DNA of 64,000 nt from a bacterium (GCA_023150945.1 JAKLJX010000007.1:1-64000); one strand, 5' to 3'; numbered from the stretch's first letter, positions 18,309-27,296 are shown. Numbers and translations: made by a program. The notes: a model not told the origin generated them from the letters alone.

Positions 18309-19615
18309 GCTGCCCTCCGGCTGGGAACCGGTTCGCCATAGAGCGTGCGCATTTCGATGCCAATCTCTTTCAAAAACTCGAACGGCAGGACGCCGCCGGC
18401 CATGATGAAGACGGTGTCGTTGGGAATGACTTTATCCGTCCCCTCACAGTCGAGCACGACTGCCGGTGTGGTGATTTCCTTCACGACGCTCGGCAGGATG
18501 GCTTGAATCTCTCCGCGGCGCACCGCCGCCGCCACCGCCTGGCGGTTGCGCGGTTTGGCGCGCGTGAGATGGGGTTGCCGGTATGACCAGGAGACGCGCG
18601 CGCCGGCTTCCACCAGCATCAACGCGCATTCCAGTGCGCTGTCGCCGCCGCCCACCACCAGGCAGTCACGGTTGGCAAAGGCGCGCGGGTCATCGAGTTC
18701 ATAGTGCACTTTGGGCAAATGCTCGCCGGCAACCTCGAGCTGGCGGGCAATGCCGCGCCGGCCCAGCGCCAGCACGAGATGAGAGGTCGTGTAACTTTCG
18801 CCGGCAGCAAAAACCTCCAGCAGGCCCTCCCGCCGCACCACTTGTTCGACCCGCTTTCTCACTCGAATCGTGATGCCGGTTTTGGCAATGATCTTCTCCC
18901 ATTCCGCCAGCAGCTCTTCCTTGCGCACGTCATTGAAATGAATCCTGCCGTAGCCGGGCAAGGCGAGCGGCGCAGTCATGACGATTTTGTTGCGCGGATA
19001 CTTCAGAATGGTTCCGCCGACGTCGTTTTGTTCGAGGGTCAAGTAACGCAGCCCCTTCGTTGCGGCCTGCAGGGTGGCGGCCAGGCCGGCCGGGCCGGCA
19101 CCGACGATGATCACATCATAGTCGGTGCCGGTGCGGCGCGGCTGGGCCGCGATGGCTTCCAGGCATTGCAGACCCTGTAACATCGCATTGCGAATCAAGC
19201 CAATACCGCCCAACTCTCCGACGACATAAACGCCGGGCACGCGCGTCTGAAAAGTTTCATCCGTCACCGGCACCTCCACGCCGCTGTCCTCGGCGCCGAG
19301 CACCAGCGTGATCGCACCGGTCGGGCAGGCTGCTTCACAGCGGCCATGGCCGACGCAATGGTCCGGCTGCAGCAACGCCGCTTTCATGCGCACCAGGCCC
19401 AGCACTTCCCCTTCCGGGCAGGCGATCACACAACTGCCGCAGCCGATGCAGCGATCGGGATCGATGAAGGGATGCAAGGACGGCGGCGCCTTGATTTCGT
19501 CGCGTTGGTTCTGGGCGAGGCGCGCTTGATTCCGGCGATCGCGCCGCAACCGGCGTTGTGCCTGCCACGCCACCACGAAGACCGCCCACGCGAAGATGAA
19601 GAGAAATTCCATCAT
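18305..19615 (-). CDS. Membrane-anchored ferredoxin/FAD/NAD(P) oxidoreductase
   Basis: The 436-residue protein has an N-terminal hydrophobic anchor (MEFLFIFAWAVFVVAW). A two-cluster ferredoxin domain follows (CIGCGSCVIACP; then CVGHGRCEAACP, where His replaces a usual Cys). The rest is a thioredoxin-reductase-like flavoprotein with FAD motif VGAGPAGLAA and NAD(P) motif VVGGGDSALECA. The redox-active CxxC of thioredoxin reductase is absent, so the acceptor is probably not thioredoxin. It overlaps the cytochrome-b-like gene by 4 bp and diverges from two multiheme cytochromes. I infer that it feeds or receives NAD(P)H electrons. The ATG at 19615 has a GGTGA site; a GTG at 19624 is the alternative. 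Confidence 0.85.
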   Translation of the reverse strand: MMEFLFIFAWAVFVVAWQAQRRLRRDRRNQARLAQNQRDEIKAPPSLHPFIDPDRCIGCGSCVIACPEGEVLGLVRMKAALLQPDHCVGHGRCEAACPTGAITLVLGAEDSGVEVPVTDETFQTRVPGVYVVGELGGIGLIRNAMLQGLQCLEAIAAQPRRTGTDYDVIIVGAGPAGLAATLQAATKGLRYLTLEQNDVGGTILKYPRNKIVMTAPLALPGYGRIHFNDVRKEELLAEWEKIIAKTGITIRVRKRVEQVVRREGLLEVFAAGESYTTSHLVLALGRRGIARQLEVAGEHLPKVHYELDDPRAFANRDCLVVGGGDSALECALMLVEAGARVSWSYRQPHLTRAKPRNRQAVAAAVRRGEIQAILPSVVKEITTPAVVLDCEGTDKVIPNDTVFIMAGGVLPFEFLKEIGIEMRTLYGEPVPSRRAA

Positions 19616-19822
19616 ATCTTTCACCGAGATGTAATCGAGATTACAAAAATGGAGTTGAATGACACTGCTCGCGGCCGGGATTTCGGGGAATCCCGCTTGG
19701 TGCTGCTCTTGTCTGCAAAATCAAAACCACTCGCCGGTGGCATCATCTTTGATTGCTGCCGGCTCCTGAGCCGCGGATTTTTCCGCCCAATGAAGCAAGG
19801 AGTGATATGAGGAGATAACAGC
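19616..19822. promoter_or_regulatory. Divergent control region of the electron-transfer module
   Basis: This gap of about 200 bp separates the flavoprotein/cytochrome-b pair from the multiheme cytochrome genes. It must hold both promoters. I could not fix a confident -35/-10 pair in either direction. AGGAG at 19810-19814 is the ribosome site for the rightward gene. Confidence 0.4.
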
Positions 19823-21574
19823 CTGCCCACTTTTGTCGCCAAATGCCACCGTCGTCTCGGCCGCGCCACGTGCGCATGGCTTGCGCTCTCTGCTTGCGCA
19901 ACGTTTGCTCAGATTTCACCGGGACCGCTCGCGCGGCCGCACGCGCAGCTCGAGGGCTTGACCAAGTGTCTGTCTTGTCATGAGATTGGCGAGCGCATGA
20001 GCAATGCCAAATGCCTGGCGTGCCACGTGGCGATCGCACAGCGACTGCAGGCCAAACGCGGCTTTCATCCCACGGTAACCACTGCCCAGGTGGCGGGACC
20101 GGAAGCATCCGGCCAGTCGTGCGCGCACTGTCACAGCGAACACAATGGCGTGAGCTTTGAGTTGATCACGTGGCCGTCAAGCGAGGCAAACTTCGACCAC
20201 CGCAAAGCCGGCTATGTCTTGCAGGGCCGGCACAGCCAGGTCGCCTGCCGCGATTGTCATCGGCAGGAGAATATTCAGGAAAAATTCCCCGATGATCCCA
20301 ACGTGCAGTTGCGCAGAACCTTTCTGGGATTGGCGCCGGCCTGCATTCCCTGCCACGGCGATGAACACCGCGGCCAGCTTGCCGCCGCCTGCGAGCAGTG
20401 CCATGATTTCAACGGCTGGAAACCGGCACCGAAATTCACACACGAGCGCGCCCGCTTCCAGCTCACTGGCGGCCACCGGCAGGTGCCCTGCGCCAAATGC
20501 CACGTCGAGAAATCCGCGCGCGAGCGCGTCGGCACAGAGACGGTGGCGGCATTCGTGCAATTCACCAATCTGCCGTTTTCGAATTGCACGCCCTGCCATC
20601 AGGATCCGCATCGCGGTGAATTCGGCAAGGAGTGCAGCCGGTGCCACACCACGGAGAATTGGCAGAAAATTCCCGCCGGCGCTTTCAATCATGATTTGAC
20701 GGATTTTCCGCTGCGCGGCCGGCATCGGGCGCTGGCCTGTGAACGCTGCCACGCCGGCCTCAATTTCAAAAGGCAGATCGCGCACACTTCGTGCGGCGAT
20801 TGCCATCAGGATGCGCATGCCGGCCAGTTTGCCCGGCGGCCGGATCGCGGCCGCTGTGAAAGCTGCCACAGCGTCGAGGGATTTACACCGTCGCAATTCA
20901 CGCTGGCGCGCCATCAACAATCGGCTTTTCCATTGGCCGGCGCGCATCTCGCGACGCCGTGCAGCCTGTGCCACCTCCGGCAGACCGCCGGCGCCCAAGC
21001 CGGGAAATTGCTCTTTGTGTTTCCCAAGCAACGCTGCCCTGCCTGTCACGAGGACGTGCACGGCAGCCAATTCGCGGAGCGCGTCGCCAGCGGCGGCTGC
21101 GAGAGTTGCCACCGCAACGAGAGCTGGCGGCAGACGAAGTTCGATCATGCCAGCGCGCGCTTCGCATTGACCGGCGCTCACGTGCGCGTGGCGTGCGGCC
21201 AGTGCCATCCGCGGGAGAAAATCGCAGCGGAAATGAACGGCAGCACCGCAACAACGCGGTTGGTCAGGGCCGGACCGGCAATCACGGAACGCGTGCGCTA
21301 CCGGCCGCGTCCGCTGCGCTGCGAGGGCTGCCATGCCGATGTTCACCGCGGCCAGTTCGGCAAGCCGGAGCAAGTGCGCTGCGAGAAGTGCCACCAAGCC
21401 TCGCAGTGGCATGACCTGCTGTTCCGCCATAATCGCGACAGCGCTTTCAAACTCGAAGGCGCGCACGCGCGGGTGGCATGTGAGAAATGTCACTTCCCGG
21501 TCACGCGGGCGGATCGCACCGTCGTCATCAAATACAAACCACTCAAGCAGGAGTGCGCTGCATGTCATCGCTGA
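19823..21574 (+). CDS. Periplasmic/exported 20-heme c-type cytochrome
   Basis: The frame encodes about 583 residues with 20 CxxCH heme-binding motifs, from CLSCH and CLACH to the final CAACH. A plausible signal sequence (RRLGRATCAWLALSACATFAQ) lies upstream of the first motif, so the gene must begin before the TTG at 19958. In this frame there is no ATG, GTG or TTG between the stop at 19808 and the signal peptide. A CTG at 19823 has AGGAG at ideal 8-nt spacing and is my tentative start. Extra His residues (DEHRGQ, ADVHRGQFG, HNRDSAF) could be distal heme ligands. It overlaps the 19-heme gene by 13 bp and probably works with it as an electron wire. Confidence 0.85.
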   Translation: MPTFVAKCHRRLGRATCAWLALSACATFAQISPGPLARPHAQLEGLTKCLSCHEIGERMSNAKCLACHVAIAQRLQAKRGFHPTVTTAQVAGPEASGQSCAHCHSEHNGVSFELITWPSSEANFDHRKAGYVLQGRHSQVACRDCHRQENIQEKFPDDPNVQLRRTFLGLAPACIPCHGDEHRGQLAAACEQCHDFNGWKPAPKFTHERARFQLTGGHRQVPCAKCHVEKSARERVGTETVAAFVQFTNLPFSNCTPCHQDPHRGEFGKECSRCHTTENWQKIPAGAFNHDLTDFPLRGRHRALACERCHAGLNFKRQIAHTSCGDCHQDAHAGQFARRPDRGRCESCHSVEGFTPSQFTLARHQQSAFPLAGAHLATPCSLCHLRQTAGAQAGKLLFVFPKQRCPACHEDVHGSQFAERVASGGCESCHRNESWRQTKFDHASARFALTGAHVRVACGQCHPREKIAAEMNGSTATTRLVRAGPAITERVRYRPRPLRCEGCHADVHRGQFGKPEQVRCEKCHQASQWHDLLFRHNRDSAFKLEGAHARVACEKCHFPVTRADRTVVIKYKPLKQECAACHR

Positions 21575-23067
21575 GCTGGAGGCTCGCATCCCGCTGGCTG
21601 CTGCTTGCCGGACTGGGGCTTGCTCTCGACGCCGGCGCGCAGGTCGCCACGGTGAATCAACCGCACGGCAAGATCAACCTCGCCTGTAGTGATTGCCACA
21701 CCGCCAAGTCCTGGTCGCCGCTGCGTCTCGATCTCAAGTTCAAACATGAAACCACCGGCTTTGCGCTGGTGGGGCAGCATGCTGCAGTGGATTGCAAGCG
21801 CTGCCATACCTCGCTCAAATTCACCGGGGCCGCGCGCGAATGCACGGCCTGCCACGCCGATGTGCATGACGGCACCCTCGGCAGAGACTGCACACGCTGC
21901 CACAGTCTTCAAGCCTGGCGGGAATTCTCCAAAATCAATACGGTGCATCAGGCCTCGCGCTTTCCGCTGCTCGGCTTGCACCAGAACGTGGCTTGTGAAA
22001 ATTGCCACACGCGGCAGGGCACCAGCCAGTTCGTGAATCTGCCGCTGCAATGCGGCGTCTGCCATCAATCCGATTACGAGGCCACGACCGATCCCAATCA
22101 CCGCCTGGCGGGATTCTCGCTGCGTTGCGAGCAGTGCCACAGCACCATGATCATTGGCTGGGCCTCCGCCGGCTTGGGTAATCTCAGTGGATTCGATCAC
22201 AACCGCACGCGCTTTCCGCTGCAAGGCGCGCATGCCGCAACTGACTGCGGCCAGTGTCATGGCAACGGCCGCTTTGCCGGCACGCCGACTGATTGTTTTT
22301 CGTGCCATCAGGCGGATTATCAGCGCGCCGCCAGTCCCAATCACGTCGCGGGAAATTTCTCGCAGGATTGCGGCTCTTGTCACACCACCGCGGCCTGGCA
22401 GCCGGCAAATTTCGATCACAATCGCACGCGCTTTCCGCTCACCGGCGCCCATCTGGCGGTCGTGTGCAGCCAGTGTCACGTCAATGGCCAGTACACCGGC
22501 ACCCCGACGGCTTGCTTCTCGTGCCATCAGGCGGACTATCAGCGCGCCGCCAATCCCAATCACGTCGCAGGAAATTTCTCACAGGAATGCAACTCCTGTC
22601 ACACCACTACCGCCTGGCAGCCGGCCACTTTCGATCACAACCGCACGCGCTTTCCGCTGCAGGGCGCGCATGTGACAACCGCCTGCGCGCAGTGCCACAT
22701 CAACAACCGTTACGCCGGCACACCCACGGATTGCTTCTCCTGCCATCAGGCGGATTTCCAGCGGCCGACCAATCCCAATCACGTCACGCTGAATTTCTCC
22801 CACGATTGTACCGTGTGCCACACAATGACTGCCTGGCTGCCGGCGACTTTCGATCATGACAGCCAGTACTTCCGCATTTACTCCGGCAAGCATCGCGGCA
22901 AATGGCAAAGCTGCGCGACCTGCCACGTGAACGCGGCGAATTACGGAATCTTCGAATGCCTCTTCTGCCATGAACACAGTCAAGCGCGGATGGATGACAA
23001 GCACCGCAACCGGTCGGGCTATCAATACAACAGTCAATCATGCTACCGCTGCCATCCCCGGGTGTGA
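21562..23067 (+). CDS. Exported 19-heme c-type cytochrome with 73-residue heme repeats
   Basis: The 501-residue protein has a signal peptide (MSSLSWRLASRWLLLAGLGL then ALDAGAQ) and 19 CxxCH motifs. Residues about 211-429 are three exact-length repeats of 73 residues, each with three heme motifs and the pattern FDHNRTRFPLQGAH, CFSCHQADYQR, PNHVAGNFSQ, SCHTT.AWQPA. A fourth partial unit follows, then CATCH, CLFCH and CYRCH near the C-terminus. It overlaps the 20-heme gene by 13 bp. Such doubled-CxxCH proteins carry electrons across the periplasm or the outer membrane; the exact partner is inferred. Confidence 0.93.
   Translation: MSSLSWRLASRWLLLAGLGLALDAGAQVATVNQPHGKINLACSDCHTAKSWSPLRLDLKFKHETTGFALVGQHAAVDCKRCHTSLKFTGAARECTACHADVHDGTLGRDCTRCHSLQAWREFSKINTVHQASRFPLLGLHQNVACENCHTRQGTSQFVNLPLQCGVCHQSDYEATTDPNHRLAGFSLRCEQCHSTMIIGWASAGLGNLSGFDHNRTRFPLQGAHAATDCGQCHGNGRFAGTPTDCFSCHQADYQRAASPNHVAGNFSQDCGSCHTTAAWQPANFDHNRTRFPLTGAHLAVVCSQCHVNGQYTGTPTACFSCHQADYQRAANPNHVAGNFSQECNSCHTTTAWQPATFDHNRTRFPLQGAHVTTACAQCHINNRYAGTPTDCFSCHQADFQRPTNPNHVTLNFSHDCTVCHTMTAWLPATFDHDSQYFRIYSGKHRGKWQSCATCHVNAANYGIFECLFCHEHSQARMDDKHRNRSGYQYNSQSCYRCHPRV
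22192..22848 (+). repeat. Three in-frame 219-bp tandem repeats inside the 19-heme cytochrome gene
   Basis: The sequence TTCGATCACAACCGCACGCG, or a close variant, occurs at 22192, 22411 and 22630, with a diverged start of a fourth unit at 22849. The spacing is exactly 219 bp each time, 73 codons. The high nucleotide identity points to recent unequal duplication or gene conversion. Confidence 0.9.
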
Positions 23068-23109
23068 GGCCGGCAGCATGAAACGCAACGCGAAAGAGAG
23101 AGGGCAGTG

Positions 23110-24801
23110 ATGATCACAAGCGGCAGGCATGGTCGCCTCGCGCTGGCATTGCTGTGGATGTTGTGCGGCGGTTGGGCGCAGGCGCAAAGCAGCATGCCCG
23201 GCGCGGCGGCAAACGGCAACGAGGCGCGCCGGGAGTTTCGCGTGCGGCATGTGACGCTGGAGGCGGTTTACTTCAACGGCGGCAGCGTGTTGGGCGTGGC
23301 CGCCGGTGACAAAGTCTGGGTGATGCGCAACGGCGAGCGCCTGCTGCCGTTGATCGTGAAATATGTTGCCGAACACAGCGCCAGTTGCCTCCTGGAAAAC
23401 AGTGCGCCGGCCGGCAACAGCCCGACCGTGAAAATCGACGACACGATCTTGTGGGTCATTCCGCTTGCCGAGTATTTGAAACGCCTCCCGCCGGCAACGG
23501 AACCGGAACGCAAGCCCGCAGCCGCAGCGCCGATCCGCCGCGCCACTGCTCCGGCGCCGAAAAGATACGCGGGCCGGCGGGGGGTCTCCAACAACGACTT
23601 CTCCGGTCAGCTCAGTTTGCAATCCTACGGGCAACGCGACCAGGGCCCGCAGCCGTTCGATTTCCAGGAGTCCTCCGCCTATCTGCGCTTGCATGCCGAA
23701 CGCCTCGGCGGCCTGCCGTTGCGTTTGCTGGCGCGCACGCGAACGGTGCGCAGGTCCCGGCAGGCCGGAATCGGCGGCTGGCAAACCCAGCCGGTGGCGC
23801 ATCGGGTTTATGAGCTGGCCTTCGAATGGCAGGGAACTGCCACACCGGTTGAGTTTGCCGTTGGCCGCATGTTGCGGCATGATCTGCGCGGCGTGGGCTA
23901 CCTCGACGGCATGGCAATCGGTTCTCGCCTTGGATCGCGCTGGAAAGCCGGCCTGTTTGCCGGTTTCGAGCCGGATCTCTCCGGCTACACCGTGCGCGCT
24001 GACGGGAAAAAATTCGGCGGTTTTGCGCAGATGAAAATGCCCGTGCGCAAGGCCGGTGAACTCACGGTGGCGGTCACCGGCGTCGGCCAGTACCGTGGCG
24101 GCGAGGTCAGCCGGGAGTTTCTCGCTGCGCAGACCGACCTCAACTGGTCACGCCGGTTTTATCTCACGCAGTATGCCGAGATCGACTGCAATCGCGCCTG
24201 GCGCAATGCCAACCGCGGCACGCTGGCGCTCAGCAATGCCTATTTCAATCTCACTTGTTATCCGCAGGAGAAACTCGCGCTGGGCTTGTCGTATGATGCG
24301 CGGCGCTTGCTCCGCACCTGGGAGACGCGCACACTCGCGGACAGCTTGTTCGATGCGAGCCTGCGCCAGGGCTGGCGCGGCCAATTGTCCTATCAACCGG
24401 CAGCGCTGTATCGCATTGCGATCGATGGCGGCTGGCAGGGCCAAGGCAATGCACCGGCAGTCTATTCCTTCGGCTGCACTGCCAGTGCCGCGGAGTTGTG
24501 GAGCAGCGGCCTCAGCCTGAACGCCCGCTTTTCTTATTTTGGAAATGCGCTGGCGCGCGGCTACTATCCCGGCCTCGAGATTTCGCGCCGCATGCTGGCG
24601 ATGCTGTATGTGAGCTTGGGCGGGGGAATCTATTCGTATCGCATGAGCAGTCCCGCCAGCACCCAGAACAATCCCTGGGAACGTTTGCGGTTGGATGCAC
24701 ATTTCAACCGCGCCTTCTTCCTGAGCGCGACGGTCGAACGCTATCACGGCGACACGATGCGATTCGTGCGGGGATTCGGAGAGGTGGGCTGGAGATTTTG
24801 A
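23110..24801 (+). CDS. Outer-membrane beta-barrel protein linked to multiheme cytochromes
   Basis: The 563-residue protein has a signal peptide ending GGWAQAQ and a small periplasmic domain (about residues 38-120, VLGVAAGDKVWVMRNGERLL). A proline/alanine-rich linker follows. From about residue 150 the chain alternates polar and aromatic residues as in barrel strands (LALGLSYDARRLLRTWETR, GLSLNARFSYFG) and ends in Phe (GEVGWRF), the terminal residue favoured by barrel assembly. In porin-cytochrome complexes a barrel sheathes a multiheme protein. The gene position suggests that role, though the CxxC found in many MtrB proteins is absent. It starts 42 bp after the 19-heme gene. Confidence 0.75.
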   Translation: MITSGRHGRLALALLWMLCGGWAQAQSSMPGAAANGNEARREFRVRHVTLEAVYFNGGSVLGVAAGDKVWVMRNGERLLPLIVKYVAEHSASCLLENSAPAGNSPTVKIDDTILWVIPLAEYLKRLPPATEPERKPAAAAPIRRATAPAPKRYAGRRGVSNNDFSGQLSLQSYGQRDQGPQPFDFQESSAYLRLHAERLGGLPLRLLARTRTVRRSRQAGIGGWQTQPVAHRVYELAFEWQGTATPVEFAVGRMLRHDLRGVGYLDGMAIGSRLGSRWKAGLFAGFEPDLSGYTVRADGKKFGGFAQMKMPVRKAGELTVAVTGVGQYRGGEVSREFLAAQTDLNWSRRFYLTQYAEIDCNRAWRNANRGTLALSNAYFNLTCYPQEKLALGLSYDARRLLRTWETRTLADSLFDASLRQGWRGQLSYQPAALYRIAIDGGWQGQGNAPAVYSFGCTASAAELWSSGLSLNARFSYFGNALARGYYPGLEISRRMLAMLYVSLGGGIYSYRMSSPASTQNNPWERLRLDAHFNRAFFLSATVERYHGDTMRFVRGFGEVGWRF

Positions 24802-24841
24802 TCTGCCGGCACGCGCAGCGTAGACTCCCAGCGCAATGTCA

Positions 24842-24944
24842 CTCCCTCTTGAGGGAGAGTCCGTTCCAACTTTGGCTGAGCCGAGGTTTTGTGATCGTTT
24901 GTACGACGCGGATCCACCGGCTTCATTCCGCGGCGTAGCCGTGG
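24842..24944. terminator. Hairpins between convergent barrel and ECF-ATPase genes
   Basis: Two inverted repeats are visible: CTCCCTCTTGAGGGAG (24842-24857) and CCGCGGCGTAGCCGTGG (24928-24944). They lie between convergent genes, so a terminator role is plausible, but neither has a clear T-run. Confidence 0.4.
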
Positions 24945-25077
24945 CAAGAGCCTCGCCGAAAAGTTGGTGACATTGGCTCCCAGCCTGCAACCGAGGGCAA
25001 GTTCAAACCTGGCGCGACAACCTCAGATCATGCCGCTCGAGCCGCAAGCGAGAACCTGCTGCCGGCCTCTCACCGGA

Positions 25078-25899
25078 TCAGAGTATCGGAGAAAGCATCA
25101 TTTCCGCGAGCGCCAGGGGCGCATGGCCGTTCTGGCGCAGGTGATCGAACGCGCGGAATTCCACCGGCGCGCGCAGGCCGAAGGCCGCCAATTCCTCAAC
25201 GCGCGCGAGCAGCTCGCCCGGCACGCCCGCCAGCACGATTTCACCACGATGCAAAATCAGTAGACGGTCGGCAAACAGGGCTTCTTCGGCAAATTGCGTG
25301 ATGTGCAAGATTGCGAGCGGCGTGCCGCCCGCTTCCGGCCGGCGCAGGCGGGCGAGCGTGTTGAAAAAACCGAGACGCGCGGGATAGTCCAAGAGCGAAG
25401 TCGGTTCGTCGAAGATCAAATGCCGCGGCTGCATCGCCATGACGCTGGCGAGCGCCACCCGCTGTTTTTCCCCGCCGGAGAGTTGATGCGGCGCCCGCTC
25501 GCGATAGCGGGTTAGCTCGAACAGCTCCAGCATGGCCGCGACGCGGCGTTGCATCTCCGGCCGCGGCAGGCCCAAATTCTCCAACCCAAAAGCCAGCTCC
25601 CGCTCCACCGTTGGCGCCACCATTTGATTATCCGGATGCTGGAAAACCAGCCCCACGCGGCGGCGGATCTCGCGCAGATCATGCGGGTCGCGCGTGTCCA
25701 AACCATCGACCAGAACTTCGCCGGCGGAAGGCGACACGATGCCGTTCAAGCAGCGCGCCAGGGAAGTCTTGCCCGAGCCATTGGCGCCCATGAGCGCCAC
25801 GAACTCGCCCTCGGCCAGCGTCAGCGAGAGATGCGACAGCACGCGCCGCCTGCCGGCGGCCGCAGGATATTCCACCGCGAGATTATTGGCGATGATCAT
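25078..25899 (-). CDS. ECF-type ABC transporter ATPase (EcfA-like), orphan
   Basis: The 273-residue ATPase has Walker A GANGSGKTS, the Q-loop VFQHPDNQMVAPTV characteristic of energy-coupling-factor and cobalt/nickel ATPases, signature LSGGEKQRVALA and Walker B LIFDEPTSLLD. Such subunits power vitamin or metal uptake with EcfT and an S component. Neither partner is in the window, so they may be encoded elsewhere. It is last in a minus-strand operon, 48 bp after the acetyltransferase gene. Confidence 0.9.
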   Translation of the reverse strand: MIIANNLAVEYPAAAGRRRVLSHLSLTLAEGEFVALMGANGSGKTSLARCLNGIVSPSAGEVLVDGLDTRDPHDLREIRRRVGLVFQHPDNQMVAPTVERELAFGLENLGLPRPEMQRRVAAMLELFELTRYRERAPHQLSGGEKQRVALASVMAMQPRHLIFDEPTSLLDYPARLGFFNTLARLRRPEAGGTPLAILHITQFAEEALFADRLLILHRGEIVLAGVPGELLARVEELAAFGLRAPVEFRAFDHLRQNGHAPLALAEMMLSPIL

Positions 25900-25947
25900 G
25901 AAAGGTCTGCTTGCGGAAAGAAAACGCCACGGCGCACCGGCCGCGGC

Positions 25948-26913
25948 TTATTCCCATTTCATCAAATTGCAGTGGCCGGGGTCAGCCTGTTCGTGATAGC
26001 CGGCCAGCGTCATGCGCAGTTCGGCGTGCGCAATGCGAAAACCGGCTTCCAACAGCATGCGATAGGCGTGCGCGTACCGCGTGGGCGTGCGTACGGTGAC
26101 GCAGGTGTTCTGCTTCTGTTCCGCCCACGTCAGCAACAGTGCCGGCACTTCCGCCAGCAGGGCCGTGTGCTGCGGATGCACCAGCAGCATGACGATGCGC
26201 AAATGGCGGGCGGTCTCTTCCGGTGAGTAGGTTTCGGTGTGGGCCACCACGCAGGCGGCGAGTGCGCCCTCGCGGCGCACGTAGAGCGTATCGCCGTAGC
26301 CAAACTGGTGAATCAAGCCAATTTCATGCCGGAGGCGCAGACAGGGATCGAGCGCGGCTGCCAGCGCCTCCGCCTCCGTCACGGCGCGCGCCGCCTCTGC
26401 TGCGCCGAGCTGGCTGTGAAAGAAAACTTCGCGCGCCGGCGGATGCGCGTCGGTGCGCACCGGCGGCACATGACGCACCATATCGAGCGAGAGCTGAGTC
26501 GGCAAGAATCCGAGATTGGAGTAGAACCCGATGTTGCGGCTGCTGCGCGGCTCGGTCTCCAGCCCGATCACTTGCGCGCCCGCTTGCAGCAACGCCTGGA
26601 TCACCGCCTGCATGATCTCGCGGCCAAGATGTTTGCCCTGATATTCGGGCAGCAGGCTCACCGGCCCGATCCAGCCCACGCCGCCCCAGAGATGAGCAAA
26701 GGCGTAGCCGATGAGATTGTGCTTGTGTTCCATCACCAGACAGGCGGCGGGCAGCGAGGAGCGATACATCTCCAAGAAAGAAAGATGCACCAGCGGCACA
26801 TAAGGCCGGCGGTAACCCTCCTCCATGCGCGCCGCGGTGAATGATTTGGAAAGCACGCGATTCACCGCCGGCAGATCGGCGCTTTGCATTTGACGAAGTT
26901 GATACGAGCTCAT
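25948..26913 (-). CDS. GNAT-family N-acetyltransferase, possibly two-domain
   Basis: The 321-residue protein has a GNAT core in residues about 1-160: VSLLPEYQGKHLGREIMQAV is the acetyl-CoA pyrophosphate loop and NIGFYSNLGF the C-terminal strand motif. The second half (about 170-321) may be a degenerate GNAT fold, with FGYGDTLYVRREG and RTPTRYAHAYRMLLEAGFR. The acceptor is unknown. It sits between the STAS and ECF-ATPase genes with short gaps. Confidence 0.85.
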   Translation of the reverse strand: MSSYQLRQMQSADLPAVNRVLSKSFTAARMEEGYRRPYVPLVHLSFLEMYRSSLPAACLVMEHKHNLIGYAFAHLWGGVGWIGPVSLLPEYQGKHLGREIMQAVIQALLQAGAQVIGLETEPRSSRNIGFYSNLGFLPTQLSLDMVRHVPPVRTDAHPPAREVFFHSQLGAAEAARAVTEAEALAAALDPCLRLRHEIGLIHQFGYGDTLYVRREGALAACVVAHTETYSPEETARHLRIVMLLVHPQHTALLAEVPALLLTWAEQKQNTCVTVRTPTRYAHAYRMLLEAGFRIAHAELRMTLAGYHEQADPGHCNLMKWE

Positions 26914-26933
26914 GACATGGAAACTCCGCGCGC

Positions 26934-27296
26934 TCAGCGGCCGGGGCCGTTTTCGGCGCAGCTTGCCCGCGCTTCCGCCTCACTGTCGAAATGCGGAATG
27001 TATTTCCGCAACCCGACCATTTCAAAAATCTTTTGGAAATGCGGCGACAGGCCAAACGCCTTGAGCGCGAGCTGCTGCTGCTGGGCACGGCCCAGCAGGG
27101 TGATGATGATCGACATGCCCGCGGAATTGATGTAACCGACCTCGCTGAAATTCAACAGCAGGCAGCGCAGCTTCTGCGTGATCGCACGTTCATAAGCCGC
27201 CACGATCTTCCGTTCGGCCAGACTGGTGACGTCGCCGGTGAAGTCGATGATCGCGAGCTTGTCTTCCAGGCGGAGATTGACTTGAATATCCGGCAC
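26934..27296 (-). CDS. STAS-domain anti-sigma-factor antagonist-like protein
   Basis: The 120-residue product is a single STAS domain. It has the phosphorylation-loop sequence VGYINSAGMSIIITLLG, where the Ser of NSAG aligns with the Ser phosphorylated in SpoIIAA-type proteins. A partner-switching role is likely, but no kinase or sigma factor is near. I chose a GTG at 27296 with GAGGG upstream; the longer frame from 27356 would overlap the lipoprotein gene. It follows that gene by 31 bp. Confidence 0.85.
   Translation of the reverse strand: MPDIQVNLRLEDKLAIIDFTGDVTSLAERKIVAAYERAITQKLRCLLLNFSEVGYINSAGMSIIITLLGRAQQQQLALKAFGLSPHFQKIFEMVGLRKYIPHFDSEAEARASCAENGPGR

Noticed and set aside
20177-21589. 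470-codon frame antisense to the 20-heme cytochrome
   Set aside because: The plus strand carries 20 CxxCH motifs; the antisense frame is compositionally biased and has no ribosome site.
22192-22848. Possible CRISPR-like regular repeats
   Set aside because: The units are 219 bp, contiguous and coding, without spacers.
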